The position numbers and the translations under genes were made by a program. The notes beneath the pieces were generated by a model. It did no database searches and was not told the origin of the DNA. It worked only from the letters and a program-made list of their open reading frames with translations. Shown here one piece after another: positions 51,506 through 61,239 of a DNA stretch of 64,000 nt (position 1 is the stretch's first letter; each line of letters starts with the position of its first letter). The stretch lies in contig NZ_BMXT01000001.1 of NCBI RefSeq assembly GCF_014651895.1, positions 806,001 through 870,000 of the forward strand. The letters run 5' to 3'. This DNA is from Rhodanobacter panaciterrae. GTDB lineage: Bacteria; Pseudomonadota; Gammaproteobacteria; Xanthomonadales; Rhodanobacteraceae.

Positions 51506-52228
51506 TCAGATGCGTTCGTGTGGTGCCAGATAACGCCATTGCCCCGGCGCCAGCTTCGCCAGCGGGATGCGGCCTACACGCAGGCGCTTCATCGCCAGCA
51601 CCTTGAGGCCGACCGCGTGGCACATCGGTTCGATCTGGGTCGGTTGCAGCACCTTGAACGCGAAGCGCAGCCGCTGCTCGCTCTGCCAGCTGACCTTGAT
51701 CGGCGGCATCGCGTAGTTGTTGAAGCGCAGGCCGTGGTTGAGCAGGGCTAGGCCGTTCGGAACCAGCGCACCCTCGACGTCGACGACGAACTCCTGTTCG
51801 ACCCGTTCGATGTCTTCGGTCAGCTTGCGGGTGACGCGCCAGTCCTGGGTGAAGATCAGCAGGCCGCTGGCGCTGGTCGGCAGCGGCAGCGGCGTGGTCA
51901 GCCGCTGCAGGTGCCGCTTCAGCGGGCGCACGCCGGAGGCATCGTCGGGCGATCGCGTCTCCGGCGTGACCAGCGCGCTGGCCGGGTTCGGGCCGTTGCC
52001 GGCGTCGTAGCCGACCGGTTTGTGCAGCACCAGGGTGGCCGGTTCGGTGGCAATCAGTTTGGCGCCGGGATCGAGCTCGACAGTTTGCGTGTCGACCATG
52101 AACTGCGGCTCTTCCACCACGATGCCGTCGACGCGCACCCAGCCGCCTTCGATGTATTGCTCGGCCTCGCGCCGCGAGCACTGAGTCAGCGCGACGACAC
52201 GTTTGGCGAGGCGAACCGGTTCTGTCAT
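51506..52228 (-). CDS. RsuA/RluB/RluF-like pseudouridine synthase homologue lacking the catalytic Asp
   Basis: A 240-residue protein. An S4 RNA-binding domain (VRLAKRVVALTQCSRREAEQYIEGGWVRVDG) is followed by a synthase domain (VLHKPVGYDAGNG). The catalytic segment normally reads RLDxxTxGLL. Here it is PLPTSASGLLIF (Pro115-Leu116-Pro117), so both the Arg and the catalytic Asp are replaced by Pro. The rest of the fold, including FVVDVEG and the C-terminal LKVLAMKRLRVG block, is conserved. It may bind RNA without catalysis, or use another acidic residue. Confidence 0.8.
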   Translation of the reverse strand: MTEPVRLAKRVVALTQCSRREAEQYIEGGWVRVDGIVVEEPQFMVDTQTVELDPGAKLIATEPATLVLHKPVGYDAGNGPNPASALVTPETRSPDDASGVRPLKRHLQRLTTPLPLPTSASGLLIFTQDWRVTRKLTEDIERVEQEFVVDVEGALVPNGLALLNHGLRFNNYAMPPIKVSWQSEQRLRFAFKVLQPTQIEPMCHAVGLKVLAMKRLRVGRIPLAKLAPGQWRYLAPHERI

Positions 52229-52353
52229 CGGGGTGCCATGGAGTGAGGAGCGGCCATTGTATGCGTCCCAAGACGGCGGGAACCGGTGTGAACCGCTGGC
52301 AATCGGTGTGACCGCCCACAGATCAGGGGCTTCCGTTACGGCGAGAGCTCGAC

Positions 52354-53352
52354 ATGATTCCGTTTTCCATCCTCGACCTGGCGCCGGTCACGGCTGACAG
52401 CGATGCCGCCCAGGCGTTCCGCAACACGCTGGATCTGGCCCAACTGGGTGAGCGGCTCGGCTACCAGCGTTACTGGCTGGCCGAGCATCACAACATGCCG
52501 GGCATCGCCAGCGCGGCGACGGCGGTGCTGATCGGCCATGTGGCTGGCGGCACCTCGACCATCCGCGTCGGCGCCGGCGGCATCATGTTGCCGAATCACG
52601 CACCGCTGCAGGTAGCCGAGGCATTCGGCACGCTGGCGTCGCTGTATCCGGGGCGCATCGACCTGGGCCTGGGGCGTGCGCCGGGCACCGACCAGCCCAC
52701 CGCGAAGGCCTTGCGCCGCTACTTCGACAGCGCCGATGCATTCCCGCGCGACGTGGTCGAACTGCTTGGCTATTTCGAGCCTGCCGTGCCCGGCCAGCAG
52801 GTGCGTGCCGTACCCGGTGCAGGCATCGAGGTACCGGTGTGGCTGCTCGGCTCCAGCCTGTTCAGCGCTACATTGTCGGCGCAGCTGGGCCTGCCGTTCG
52901 CGTTTGCCTCACACTTTGCGCCGGATGCGATGGACGAGGCGCTGGCGCTGTACCGGCGCGACTTCCGGCCATCGGCACGTCTGTCGCAGCCGTACGCGAT
53001 GTTGGGCATCAACGTGGTTGCCGCCGACAGCGATGCCGAGGCGCGGCGGCTGTTCACCACCCAGCAACAGAGTTTCATCAACCTGCGCCGCGGTCGGCCC
53101 GGGTTGATTCCGCCGCCGATCGACGATATCGAGTCGTACTGGACGCCGCCGGAAAAACTGATGGTCGAGCGAGCGCTGGCCTGTGCGGTGGTCGGCGACG
53201 CCGGTACCGTCAAGGACGGCATCGAGGCGTTCATTGCCCGGCACAAGCCGGATGAACTGCTGATCACCGCCAACGTGTTCGAGCATGCGGCGCGGCGGCA
53301 TTCGTTCGAGATCGCGGCGGCAGCGCGGGATCGGTTGCTGGCGGCAGACTGA
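52354..53352 (+). CDS. LLM class flavin-dependent oxidoreductase
   Basis: A 332-residue luciferase-like monooxygenase of the MsnO8/YhbW type. It opens [11 protein letters not shown], then [48 protein letters not shown], a hallmark of the family, and [11 protein letters not shown]. It binds FMN (or F420 in some organisms) and oxidises an unknown substrate. No flavin reductase gene is adjacent. It is divergent from the pseudouridine synthase homologue. Confidence 0.88.
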   Translation: MIPFSILDLAPVTADSDAAQAFRNTLDLAQLGERLGYQRYWLAEHHNMPGIASAATAVLIGHVAGGTSTIRVGAGGIMLPNHAPLQVAEAFGTLASLYPGRIDLGLGRAPGTDQPTAKALRRYFDSADAFPRDVVELLGYFEPAVPGQQVRAVPGAGIEVPVWLLGSSLFSATLSAQLGLPFAFASHFAPDAMDEALALYRRDFRPSARLSQPYAMLGINVVAADSDAEARRLFTTQQQSFINLRRGRPGLIPPPIDDIESYWTPPEKLMVERALACAVVGDAGTVKDGIEAFIARHKPDELLITANVFEHAARRHSFEIAAAARDRLLAAD

Positions 53353-53436
53353 CCGGAGCGGCACCGAAAGAACGGGCAGGGCCGTCGATCGGCCATAATG
53401 GGCGTTATTCCACGAATTGCTGAAGCTTCCCCACGC

Positions 53437-54294
53437 ATGAAAACACCCAAGGGCCTGCAGGCACTGATCGAAGAGGGCGTGATCGATCAGGTGCTGCGAC
53501 CGCTGAAGAGCGGCAAGGAAGCCTCCGTCTACGTCGTCCGCTCGGGCGAGGACATCCGTTGCGCCAAGGTCTACAAGGACATGGCGCAACGCAGTTTCCA
53601 GGCGCGCGTGCAGTACCAGGAAGGGCGCAAGGTGCGCGGCAGCCGGCAGATGCGCGCGATGGGCAAGGCGACCAAGTTCGGTCGCAAGGAGGCCGAGGCC
53701 GCCTGGAAGAATGCCGAGGTCGACGCGCTGTACCAGCTCACCGCTGCCGGCGTGCGGGTGCCGAAACCGTACGGGTATTTCAACGGTGTGCTGGTGATGG
53801 AGCTGGTTACCGATGCGGACGGTTATTCGGCGCCGCGGCTCGGTGAAGTGGAACTGTCAGCGGATACTGCCCGGGAATACCATCGCTTCCTGATGCAGCA
53901 GGTGGCGCGGATGCTCTGCGTGGGGCTGATTCACGGCGACCTGTCCGAATACAACGTGCTGGTGGGGCCGGAGGGCCCGGTGATCATCGACCTGCCGCAG
54001 GCGGTCAGTGCCTCCGGCAACAACTCCGCACGTGCGATGCTGCGGCGCGACGTGGGCAATATCACCATCAGCCTGTCGCGCTTTGCGCCGGAGCTGCTGG
54101 ATACGTATTACGGCGAGGAAATGTGGGCGCTGTACGAGCTGGGCGAACTGCACCCGGACAGCGAGCTCACCGGCCACTTCGAGTTCGACGAGAGCATCGC
54201 TGATGTCGACAGCGTGATGCAGTCGATCATCGACGCGCGGGAAGAGGCGATCATCCGGCAGCAAGGCCGCGAGGCGGCCGCGCAGGAAGATTGA
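53437..54294 (+). CDS. RIO1 family serine kinase
   Basis: A 285-residue atypical protein kinase. The nucleotide loop is SGKEASVYVV (25-34), an AKVYKD motif supplies the ATP-binding Lys, and the catalytic loop is HGDLSEYNVL with Asp168. The metal-binding IIDLPQAV has Asp185. The flanking PLKSGKEASVY sequence is typical of bacterial RIO proteins. The substrate is unknown; eukaryotic and archaeal relatives act in ribosome maturation. ATG 53437 matches the family start; the frame is open from 53398. Confidence 0.9.
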   Translation: MKTPKGLQALIEEGVIDQVLRPLKSGKEASVYVVRSGEDIRCAKVYKDMAQRSFQARVQYQEGRKVRGSRQMRAMGKATKFGRKEAEAAWKNAEVDALYQLTAAGVRVPKPYGYFNGVLVMELVTDADGYSAPRLGEVELSADTAREYHRFLMQQVARMLCVGLIHGDLSEYNVLVGPEGPVIIDLPQAVSASGNNSARAMLRRDVGNITISLSRFAPELLDTYYGEEMWALYELGELHPDSELTGHFEFDESIADVDSVMQSIIDAREEAIIRQQGREAAAQED

Positions 54295-54316
54295 TCGCCG
54301 CAGCCTGTCAGCCCGC

Positions 54317-54751
54317 TCAGTTGCCGACTTTCAGCAACTCGACCTCGAACACTAGCGAGGCATTCGGCGGAATGTCGTCGCCGGCGCCGCGTGCGCCATA
54401 GCCGAGTGCGGCCGGAATCAGCAGGATGCGCTTGCCGCCTTCGCGCATGCCGGCCACGCCCTGGTCCCAGCCGGCGATCACGCTGCCCTGGCCGAGCATG
54501 AAGGAGAACGGCTCGCCGTGATCGCGCGAGCTGTCGAACTTTGTGCCGTGCTTGTCCTTGGCGCTGTCGTCATACAGCCAGCCGGTGTAATGCACCAGCA
54601 CCTTCATGCCGTCCTTCGCTTCGGCACCGGTGCCGACCTTCTGGTCGATCGTGGTGAGCTTGTCCACGTTACCGGTGGCTTGCGCAGGCGGTGCGGCCGT
54701 CGTGCAGGCAGCGAAGGTGAATACGGCGAGCAGGGGCAGCAACCAACGCAT
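54317..54751 (-). CDS. FKBP-type peptidyl-prolyl isomerase, lipoprotein
   Basis: A 144-residue protein with a lipoprotein signal (lipobox FAAC, Cys16) and one FKBP domain: KVLVHYTGWLYDD, then GTKFDSSRDHGEPFSFMLGQGSVIAGWDQGVAGMREGGKR, IPAALGYGARGAGDDIPPNASLVFEVELL. The aromatic and Asp residues of the active site are present. It should catalyse prolyl isomerisation in the periplasm. GGAG precedes the ATG. It converges with the RIO kinase gene. Confidence 0.93.
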   Translation of the reverse strand: MRWLLPLLAVFTFAACTTAAPPAQATGNVDKLTTIDQKVGTGAEAKDGMKVLVHYTGWLYDDSAKDKHGTKFDSSRDHGEPFSFMLGQGSVIAGWDQGVAGMREGGKRILLIPAALGYGARGAGDDIPPNASLVFEVELLKVGN

Positions 54752-54815
54752 GGGGGTGACTCCAGAAAAGTGGATGGAAACGGGATCGAAGCTTGATTAT
54801 CGGGTAAACCACGGC

Positions 54816-55373
54816 TCAGCTCACCATCTCGGCCGCGACCATGCGCTTGACCGGATCGACGGCCACGGCATCGGCATCGTTCATCATCTGCAGCTGGCTG
54901 TCCTGGATCAGGCACTGCAGGCGCATGCCACGCTGCAGCAGTGCGACCAGTTCGGCCACGGTGGCGACGGGAATGTCGAGTACGGTGAGGTTCTTGTTGC
55001 GGCCCAATGCTGTGCCGACCTTGTTCCACCAGATCTCCGCCGCGTTGCCGCCGTAGTTGATCACCACGACCTGGCGCGAACGGCCGCAGGCCTTGCGGAT
55101 GCGTGTCTCGTCCGGCTGGCCAACCTCGATCCACAGCTCGATCTCGTCGGTGTACGCCTTGCGCCACAGCGCCGGCTCGTCTTCGTCGCTGATGCCCTTG
55201 CCGAACTCCAGCCGCTCGTCCGCATACAGCGCGAACGCGAGCAGCCGCACCATCAGGCGTTCCTCGGTTTCCGACGGATGCCGCGCCAGGGTCAGCGCAT
55301 GGGTGGCGTAGTAATGCCGATCCATGTCGCTGATCTGCAGTTCGACCTTGTAGATGGTGGAGTTGAGTGCCAT
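54816..55373 (-). CDS. yaeQ: YaeQ family protein
   Basis: A 185-residue protein of the YaeQ family: STIYKVELQISDMDRHYYATHALTLARHPSETEERLMVRLLAFALYA at the start, DEPALWRKAYTDEIELWIEVGQPDETRIRKACGRS in the middle. The fold is related to PD-(D/E)XK nucleases, with conserved acidic residues. The biological role is unsettled. ATG 55373 corresponds to the usual family start (MALNSTIY). It is not clearly linked to a neighbour. Confidence 0.92.
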   Translation of the reverse strand: MALNSTIYKVELQISDMDRHYYATHALTLARHPSETEERLMVRLLAFALYADERLEFGKGISDEDEPALWRKAYTDEIELWIEVGQPDETRIRKACGRSRQVVVINYGGNAAEIWWNKVGTALGRNKNLTVLDIPVATVAELVALLQRGMRLQCLIQDSQLQMMNDADAVAVDPVKRMVAAEMVS

Positions 55374-55458
55374 GGGAGTGCCTTGAGACAACAGCCGACC
55401 ATTCTACGCGTTCCCCTCGACGGGCGGCCTGCGGACCGGCATTAGACTGGGGGCCGTC

Positions 55459-56346
55459 ATGAGCCCATCCGCCCCATCCTTCATTCGCGATGCCCACGCC
55501 AGCACCGTGCATCTGCCCTCCGGTGCATGGACGACGGTGCTCGACTGCCTGTGCGCGCACTTCGCCACGATCGACCGTGGCCAGTGGCTGGACCGCATCG
55601 CGCGTGGGCGCGTGCTGGACGGACAGGGCATGCCGGTCACGCCGCATACGCCGTATCGGGAAGGCTTGCGCATCCACTATTACCGCGAGGTGGCGGACGA
55701 GCCACCGATTCCGTTCACCGAAACGGTGCTGCATGTGGACGAGCATCTGGTGGTGGCAGACAAGCCGCACTTTCTGCCGGTGACGCCGGCAGGCGGTTTT
55801 GTCGAACAGACCTTGCTGCGGCGGTTGATCCGTCGGCTGGGCAATCCCGAGCTGGTGCCGCTGCATCGGATCGATCGGCTGACCGCGGGACTGGTGTTGT
55901 TCTCGGCGAACCGGGACAGCCGTGCCGCGTATCAGGCGCTGTTCCGCGAGCACCGGATCGACAAGCGTTATGAGGCGCTGGCGCCAGCCTTGTCGGCATT
56001 CGAGTTTCCGTTGCTGCGGCGCTCGCGCATCGTCACGGGGGAGCCGTTCTTCCGGATGCAGGAGGTCGATGGCGAGCCGAACAGCAAGACGCGGATTGAA
56101 TCGATTGAGCGCAGCGGAGACATCTGGCGTTATGCGCTGCATCCGGTCACCGGCAGGAAGCATCAACTGCGTTTGCACATGGCCGCGCTGGGTGCGCCGA
56201 TCGTGGGTGATGCGTTGTATCCGGCATTGGCCGAAAAGGCCGACGACGATTACCAGCATCCCTTGAAGCTGCTGGCGCACAGCCTGGCGTTTGTCGATCC
56301 GCTTTCCGGTGAGCCGCGGCGATTCGAGAGTCGGCTGTCGTTGTGA
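55459..56346 (+). CDS. RluA family pseudouridine synthase
   Basis: A 295-residue synthase with the catalytic motif HRIDRLTAGLVLF (Asp139), preceded by VVADKPHFLPVTP and followed by RYALHPVTGRKHQLRLHMAALG, the second conserved block. It should isomerise uridine to pseudouridine in rRNA or tRNA; the target is not clear, since there is no S4 domain. It is of the group that includes RluA/TruC-like synthases. It is divergent from yaeQ. Confidence 0.9.
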   Translation: MSPSAPSFIRDAHASTVHLPSGAWTTVLDCLCAHFATIDRGQWLDRIARGRVLDGQGMPVTPHTPYREGLRIHYYREVADEPPIPFTETVLHVDEHLVVADKPHFLPVTPAGGFVEQTLLRRLIRRLGNPELVPLHRIDRLTAGLVLFSANRDSRAAYQALFREHRIDKRYEALAPALSAFEFPLLRRSRIVTGEPFFRMQEVDGEPNSKTRIESIERSGDIWRYALHPVTGRKHQLRLHMAALGAPIVGDALYPALAEKADDDYQHPLKLLAHSLAFVDPLSGEPRRFESRLSL

Positions 56347-56443
56347 CGCATGGTGCGCCGTAGCGCCGATGCGCGTGGGGTAACCATCGGCAGCCATTCC
56401 ACGCTATCTTCCACCGCAGCATCCGTCCGGGGGAGAAACAAAC

Positions 56444-58486
56444 GTGAGTGCACAACCCTTATCCAGCGCCACGCCACGCGCCGAGTTCACTCTGCGCGGC
56501 ATGATCATCGGCATCGTGATCACCGTGGTGTTCACTGCGGCCAACGTGTTCTTCGGCCTCAAGGCTGGCCTGACCTTCGCCACCTCGATTCCGGCGGCGG
56601 TGATCTCGATGGCGATCCTGCGCTACTTCAAGGGTTCCACGATGCAGGAGAACAACATCGTGCAGACCGTTGCGTCGGCGGCCGGCACCTTGTCCTCGAT
56701 CATCTTCGTGCTGCCTGGCCTGATCCTGATCGGCTGGTGGACCGGCTTCAACTACTGGACCTCGTTCGCGATCTGCGCGCTGGGCGGCATCCTTGGCGTG
56801 ATGTATTCGATCCCGCTGCGCCGCGCCCTGGTCACCAATTCCGACCTGCCGTATCCCGAAGGCGTGGCCTGCGCCGAGGTGCTGAAGGTCGGCGCCGGCG
56901 GCGGCGACGGCATCAGCGCCGAAGCTGCCGCCGAATCCAATCGCGCCGGCCTGCTCGCCGTGCTGTGGGGTTCGATCGTCTCGGCGGTGTTCGCAGTTGT
57001 GGTCGCGACACGTGTGTTTGCCGGTGATGTGGTGCACTACTTCCGCGTCGGTGGCGACAAGGGTGGCGTGACCGGTTTCGATTTCTTCCTCTCGTTCGCA
57101 CTGTTCGGCATCGGTCATCTGGTCGGCTTGTGGGTCGGCATCGCGATGCTGGTGGGCGCCGTGATCGGCTGGGGCTGGGGCGTGCCGCATTTTTCGACAC
57201 TGGTGCCGATGACTGGCTCGATCGCGGATCTCGCCAACGCGACCTGGAGCCACAAGGTGCGCTTCGTCGGCGCCGGCACCATCGGTGTGGCCGCCATCTG
57301 GACCCTGGCCAAGCTGGTCAAGCCGGTGATCACCGGCCTGACCTCCGCCATGGCTGCCTCGCGCGTCCGCGGTGCCGGCAATCTCGCGTCACTGCCGCGT
57401 ACCGAGCACGACATCCCGATCGGTCAGGTCGGTCTGATCTCGCTGGCGTGCCTGTTCCCGATCGGCTGGCTGATCGCGAACTTCGCGATGACCGCCGGTC
57501 ATGGACTGGGCGATCATGTGGTGGCGTTGGTGGTCAGCGGGCTGATCTTCATCGTGCTGATGAGCTTTTTCGTATCGGCGGTATGTGGCTACATGGCCGG
57601 CCTGATCGGCTCGTCGAACAGTCCGCTGTCGGGCATCGGCATCATCGTGGTGATCTGCGCGGCGCTGCTGCTGGTGTTCGGCGTCCGCTCGGCGCTGCCG
57701 GCCGGCAGCGAAAACGCACTGGTGGCGTTCGCCCTGTTCGTCACCTCGATCGTGTTTGCTGCCGCGGCGATCGCCAACAACAACCTGCAGGATCTCAAGA
57801 CCGGTCAGCTGGTCGACGCGACGCCATCCAAGCAGCAGTGGGCGCTGGTGGTCGGCGTGATTGCCGGTGCCGCGATCATTCCGCCGATCCTCGACCTGCT
57901 CAACCATGCCTACGGCTTTGTCGGTGCGCCGGGTCCGCAGCGCGCCAATGCGCTGCCCGCACCGCAGGCCGGGTTGATCTCGGCGCTGGCGCAGGGCGTG
58001 ATCAAGAACAACATCGACTGGAGCCTGATCGAGATCGGCGGGGCGATCGGCGTGGTGATGATCATCATCGACGAGGTATTGCGTCGCACGACCAAGTCCG
58101 CGCACCTGTCGCCGCTCGCGGTAGGTTTGGGCATCTATCTGCCGACCCAGAGCACGCTGATGGTGGTGGTTGGTGCGGTCGCCGGCTGGTGGTTCGATCG
58201 TCGCGCCGATCGCAGCTCGAAGAATCCCGAAGCGACCAAGCAACTCGGCGTGCTGCTGGCCTCCGGCATGATCGTGGGCGAGGGGTTGGTCGGCGTTGTC
58301 ATTGCTGCGCTCGTCGCCTTTTCCGACAAACTCGGTTTTTCGAACCGGGATTTTCCGTTGAACCTCGTCAGCGACAACTATGCGGGTGAATTGGCGAAGT
58401 GGGTCGGCGGCGCGGCGTTCGCTGTGGTGATGGTGTTGCTATACCGGTGGCTGTACCGGCTGGCGCAGTCGTCGAAGAACGCATAA
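56444..58486 (+). CDS. Oligopeptide transporter, OPT family
   Basis: A 680-residue membrane protein with about 15 hydrophobic segments. The N-terminal block EFTLRGMIIGIVITVVFTAANVFFGLKAGLTFATSIPAAVISMAIL is diagnostic for bacterial OPT proteins, as are NNIVQTVASAAGTLS and a later DLPYPEGVACAEVLK motif. It should import oligopeptides or metal-peptide complexes with protons. The start is GTG with GGGAGAAAC. A short hairpin lies downstream. Confidence 0.92.
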   Translation: MSAQPLSSATPRAEFTLRGMIIGIVITVVFTAANVFFGLKAGLTFATSIPAAVISMAILRYFKGSTMQENNIVQTVASAAGTLSSIIFVLPGLILIGWWTGFNYWTSFAICALGGILGVMYSIPLRRALVTNSDLPYPEGVACAEVLKVGAGGGDGISAEAAAESNRAGLLAVLWGSIVSAVFAVVVATRVFAGDVVHYFRVGGDKGGVTGFDFFLSFALFGIGHLVGLWVGIAMLVGAVIGWGWGVPHFSTLVPMTGSIADLANATWSHKVRFVGAGTIGVAAIWTLAKLVKPVITGLTSAMAASRVRGAGNLASLPRTEHDIPIGQVGLISLACLFPIGWLIANFAMTAGHGLGDHVVALVVSGLIFIVLMSFFVSAVCGYMAGLIGSSNSPLSGIGIIVVICAALLLVFGVRSALPAGSENALVAFALFVTSIVFAAAAIANNNLQDLKTGQLVDATPSKQQWALVVGVIAGAAIIPPILDLLNHAYGFVGAPGPQRANALPAPQAGLISALAQGVIKNNIDWSLIEIGGAIGVVMIIIDEVLRRTTKSAHLSPLAVGLGIYLPTQSTLMVVVGAVAGWWFDRRADRSSKNPEATKQLGVLLASGMIVGEGLVGVVIAALVAFSDKLGFSNRDFPLNLVSDNYAGELAKWVGGAAFAVVMVLLYRWLYRLAQSSKNA

Positions 58487-58507
58487 CGGCCCGAATGCTC
58501 GGTGGAA

Positions 58508-58525
58508 GGCCGCTTTGAAGCGGCC
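58508..58525 (+). terminator. Possible terminator after the OPT gene
   Basis: GGCCGCT / AGCGGCC with loop TTGA (7-bp stem), 22 bases after the OPT stop. No T tract follows, so this is a weak call. Confidence 0.4.
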
Positions 58526-58632
58526 AGTGGGGTAATGCAGCGCTGGATTGACCGTTCCGTCGCTCGCTGCAGATTGCCAGTCAGCTTCAATGTGGCAACC
58601 TAGTCGGTCTTTGCAAGGGAGTTGGTCGTCGC

Positions 58633-61239
58633 GTGGAGCAGGAAAAGGTCGAGCAGGTTCAAGACGTCGGTGAAGCCCTGACGCCGCCGAGCCAGCGTGC
58701 GGTGTTGCTGCGCCGGCTCGCCGGACCACTGTTGTCGGTGGCGATGCTATGTCTGGCGCTGTGGGCGCTGCATCTGCTTGCCCGCGAGGTGAACTACCAC
58801 CAGGTTCGGCGCTACGTGCAGAGTATTTCGCGCTCGCGCCTCCTGCTGGCGGCGCTGTTTACCGCGCTGGGCTATGCGGTGATGACGCTGTACGACCGCT
58901 TTGCGCTGGTCTCGATCGGGCGACGCTTGTCGTGGCGTCGGGTCACCATGATCTCGTTCATCAGCTACGCGTTCAGCAACGCGGTGGGTATGTCGCTGCT
59001 GGTATCCGGTTCGATTCGCTATCGCTTCTATATCCAGAACGGCCTGTCCACCGGCGAAGTGGCCAGGGTGGTGCTGTATTGCACCGTCAGTTTCTGGCTG
59101 GGTCTGCTGGCGCTGACCGGAGTGACCTTGTTGTGCATACCGCTGCCGGCTGGTCTTCCGCTGGCGGAGTTCAGCCGGCCGTTGGGCGTCTTGCTGACCC
59201 TACTGCCGCTGGCATGGCTGGCCGGTGGACTGATTCGCCGGCCGCTGCGCATGTGGCGCTGGCGCGTGAGCATGCCGTCGGTGGCCACCGGTGTACGCCA
59301 GATCCTCGTCGGTGCGCTGGACTGGGGGCTGGCTGCGGCCGTGCTCTACGTGCTGATGCCGGACGAGTTGAACAACGGCTTCGGGCATTTCCTGGCGATC
59401 TTCGTGATTGCCCAGATCATCGGCTTGATCAGCCACGTGCCCGGCGGCCTCGGCGTGTTCGAAGCAGTGATGCTGGCCGGCTTCGGCGCCACCGGCAATG
59501 AGGCGTTGGCCGCGCCAATCCTCGGCGCGCTGGCCGCGTTCCGCGTCGTCTACTACCTGCTGCCGCTGTGTACCGCCACCGTGCTGGTGCTGCAGCGCGA
59601 AGCGCGGGGCCTGCGCGAGAAATCTCTGCTGACGCCGTGGTTCACCGGCCTGCTGCCTTCATTCTTCGCCGGACTGACCCTGGTTTCCGGCGCAGTGCTG
59701 CTGTTTTCCGGTGCGACCCGTGCGCTGCCCGCGCGCATGGCGATCCTGCGCGACGTGCTGCCGCTGTCGGTGCTGGAGGTCTCGCATCTGCTGGCCAGCG
59801 TGATTGGCATGCTGCTGCTGATCCTCGCCCGCGGCCTGCAACGTCGGCTTGATGCAGCCTATTGGCTGACCTTGGTGCTGCTGCTGGCCGGCGCGGTGTT
59901 CTCGCTGCTGAAAGGCATCGACTACGAGGAGGCGACCCTGCTTACCTTGCTGGCGATGGCGCTGGCGCCCGCGCATCGGCTGTTCTATCGGCGCGCCTCG
60001 TTGTTCAGCACTACCTTCTCGATCGGCTGGATCGTGGCGATTGTGGCGGTGCTCGGCTGCGCCACCTGGCTGGTGTTGTTCAGCTACAAGCACGTCGATT
60101 ACAGCGGCGATCTGTGGTGGGAGTTCAGCTTTTATCAGGGCGGTGCGCCGCGGGCTCTGCGTGCGCTGGTCGCTGCAGCGGCGGCAGGCATGTTGTTTGC
60201 GCTGGCCAGCCTGATCCGACCCCGGCGGTTCAACCCCGAACCACCCAATGATGCCGAGTTGACGCAGGCGCTGCCGCTGATCAAGCAGTTCCCTTCCGCG
60301 CAGGCGCATCTGGCGCTGGTCGGCGACAAGACCTTGCTGTTCGATCCGGCGCACAAGGCGTTCGTGATGTACGGCATCGAAGGGCGAAGCTGGGTGACCA
60401 TGGGCGATCCGGTGGGCAACGACGACGATGCCCGGCGCGAGTTGGTGTGGACGTTTCTCGATCAATGCGAACGCGCCGGCGGCTGGCCGGTGTTCTATCA
60501 GGTGAGCCCGGCCGATCTGGATCTGTATCTCGAAGTGGGCATGAATCTGCTGAAGATCGGCGAGGAGGCGCGCGTGCGGCTGGACGCGTTCAACCTGGAC
60601 GGCAAATCGAAGAAGGTGCTGCGCAATACGGTGAACAAGCTGACCCGCGAGGGCTTGCGGCTTGAGATCGTGCCGGCCGAGGCGGTGGCCGCGCTGTTGC
60701 CGCGCTTGAAGGAGATCTCCGACGCGTGGCTGCGCGACAAGAGCGTGCGCGAAAAGCGCTTCTCGCTCGGCGCGTTCGATCCGCGCTATCTGGTGCGCAC
60801 GCCGATGGCGCTGGTGTGGCAGGACGATCAACTGGTGGCGTTCGCCAATCTGTTCCTCAACGAGACCCATGAAGAGGCGTCGGTGGACCTGATGCGATTC
60901 CTGCCCGATGGCCCGACCGGCATCATGGATTACCTGTTCGTGGAACTGATGCAGTGGGCGCGGGGCGAGGGCTACCGCTGGTTCAACCTCGGCATGGCAC
61001 CGCTGGCTGGCCTGCATAATCGGCGCCAGGCGCCGTTGTGGAACCGCTTCGGCGCGCTGGTGTTCGGCCGTGGCGAACGCTTCTACAACTTCCGCGGCTT
61101 GCAGCGCTACAAGGACAAGTTCGATCCGGAATGGGAGCCGCGTTACATGGCGGTGCCCGGTGGTATCGCGTTGCCGATGATCCTGACCAATGTGGCCAGC
61201 CTGATCTCCGGCGGACTTTCAGGGGTGGTGCGTCGATGA
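58633..61239 (+). CDS. mprF: MprF, lysylphosphatidylglycerol flippase/synthase
   Basis: An 868-residue bifunctional protein. The N-terminal part (about residues 20-540) has 13-14 membrane segments, the flippase and synthase-membrane domain, with a GLISHVPGGLGVFEAVML motif. The C-terminal cytoplasmic GNAT-like domain (about 550-850) has MGDPVGNDDD, GKSKKVLRNTVNKLTREG, ADLDLYLEVG, FNLGMAPL and AL-rich KDKFDPEWEPRYMAVPGG, the pattern of aminoacyl-phosphatidylglycerol synthases. It adds lysine (or alanine) from tRNA to phosphatidylglycerol and flips it outward. It starts with GTG. The next gene overlaps it by 4 bases. Confidence 0.93.
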   Translation: MEQEKVEQVQDVGEALTPPSQRAVLLRRLAGPLLSVAMLCLALWALHLLAREVNYHQVRRYVQSISRSRLLLAALFTALGYAVMTLYDRFALVSIGRRLSWRRVTMISFISYAFSNAVGMSLLVSGSIRYRFYIQNGLSTGEVARVVLYCTVSFWLGLLALTGVTLLCIPLPAGLPLAEFSRPLGVLLTLLPLAWLAGGLIRRPLRMWRWRVSMPSVATGVRQILVGALDWGLAAAVLYVLMPDELNNGFGHFLAIFVIAQIIGLISHVPGGLGVFEAVMLAGFGATGNEALAAPILGALAAFRVVYYLLPLCTATVLVLQREARGLREKSLLTPWFTGLLPSFFAGLTLVSGAVLLFSGATRALPARMAILRDVLPLSVLEVSHLLASVIGMLLLILARGLQRRLDAAYWLTLVLLLAGAVFSLLKGIDYEEATLLTLLAMALAPAHRLFYRRASLFSTTFSIGWIVAIVAVLGCATWLVLFSYKHVDYSGDLWWEFSFYQGGAPRALRALVAAAAAGMLFALASLIRPRRFNPEPPNDAELTQALPLIKQFPSAQAHLALVGDKTLLFDPAHKAFVMYGIEGRSWVTMGDPVGNDDDARRELVWTFLDQCERAGGWPVFYQVSPADLDLYLEVGMNLLKIGEEARVRLDAFNLDGKSKKVLRNTVNKLTREGLRLEIVPAEAVAALLPRLKEISDAWLRDKSVREKRFSLGAFDPRYLVRTPMALVWQDDQLVAFANLFLNETHEEASVDLMRFLPDGPTGIMDYLFVELMQWARGEGYRWFNLGMAPLAGLHNRRQAPLWNRFGALVFGRGERFYNFRGLQRYKDKFDPEWEPRYMAVPGGIALPMILTNVASLISGGLSGVVRR

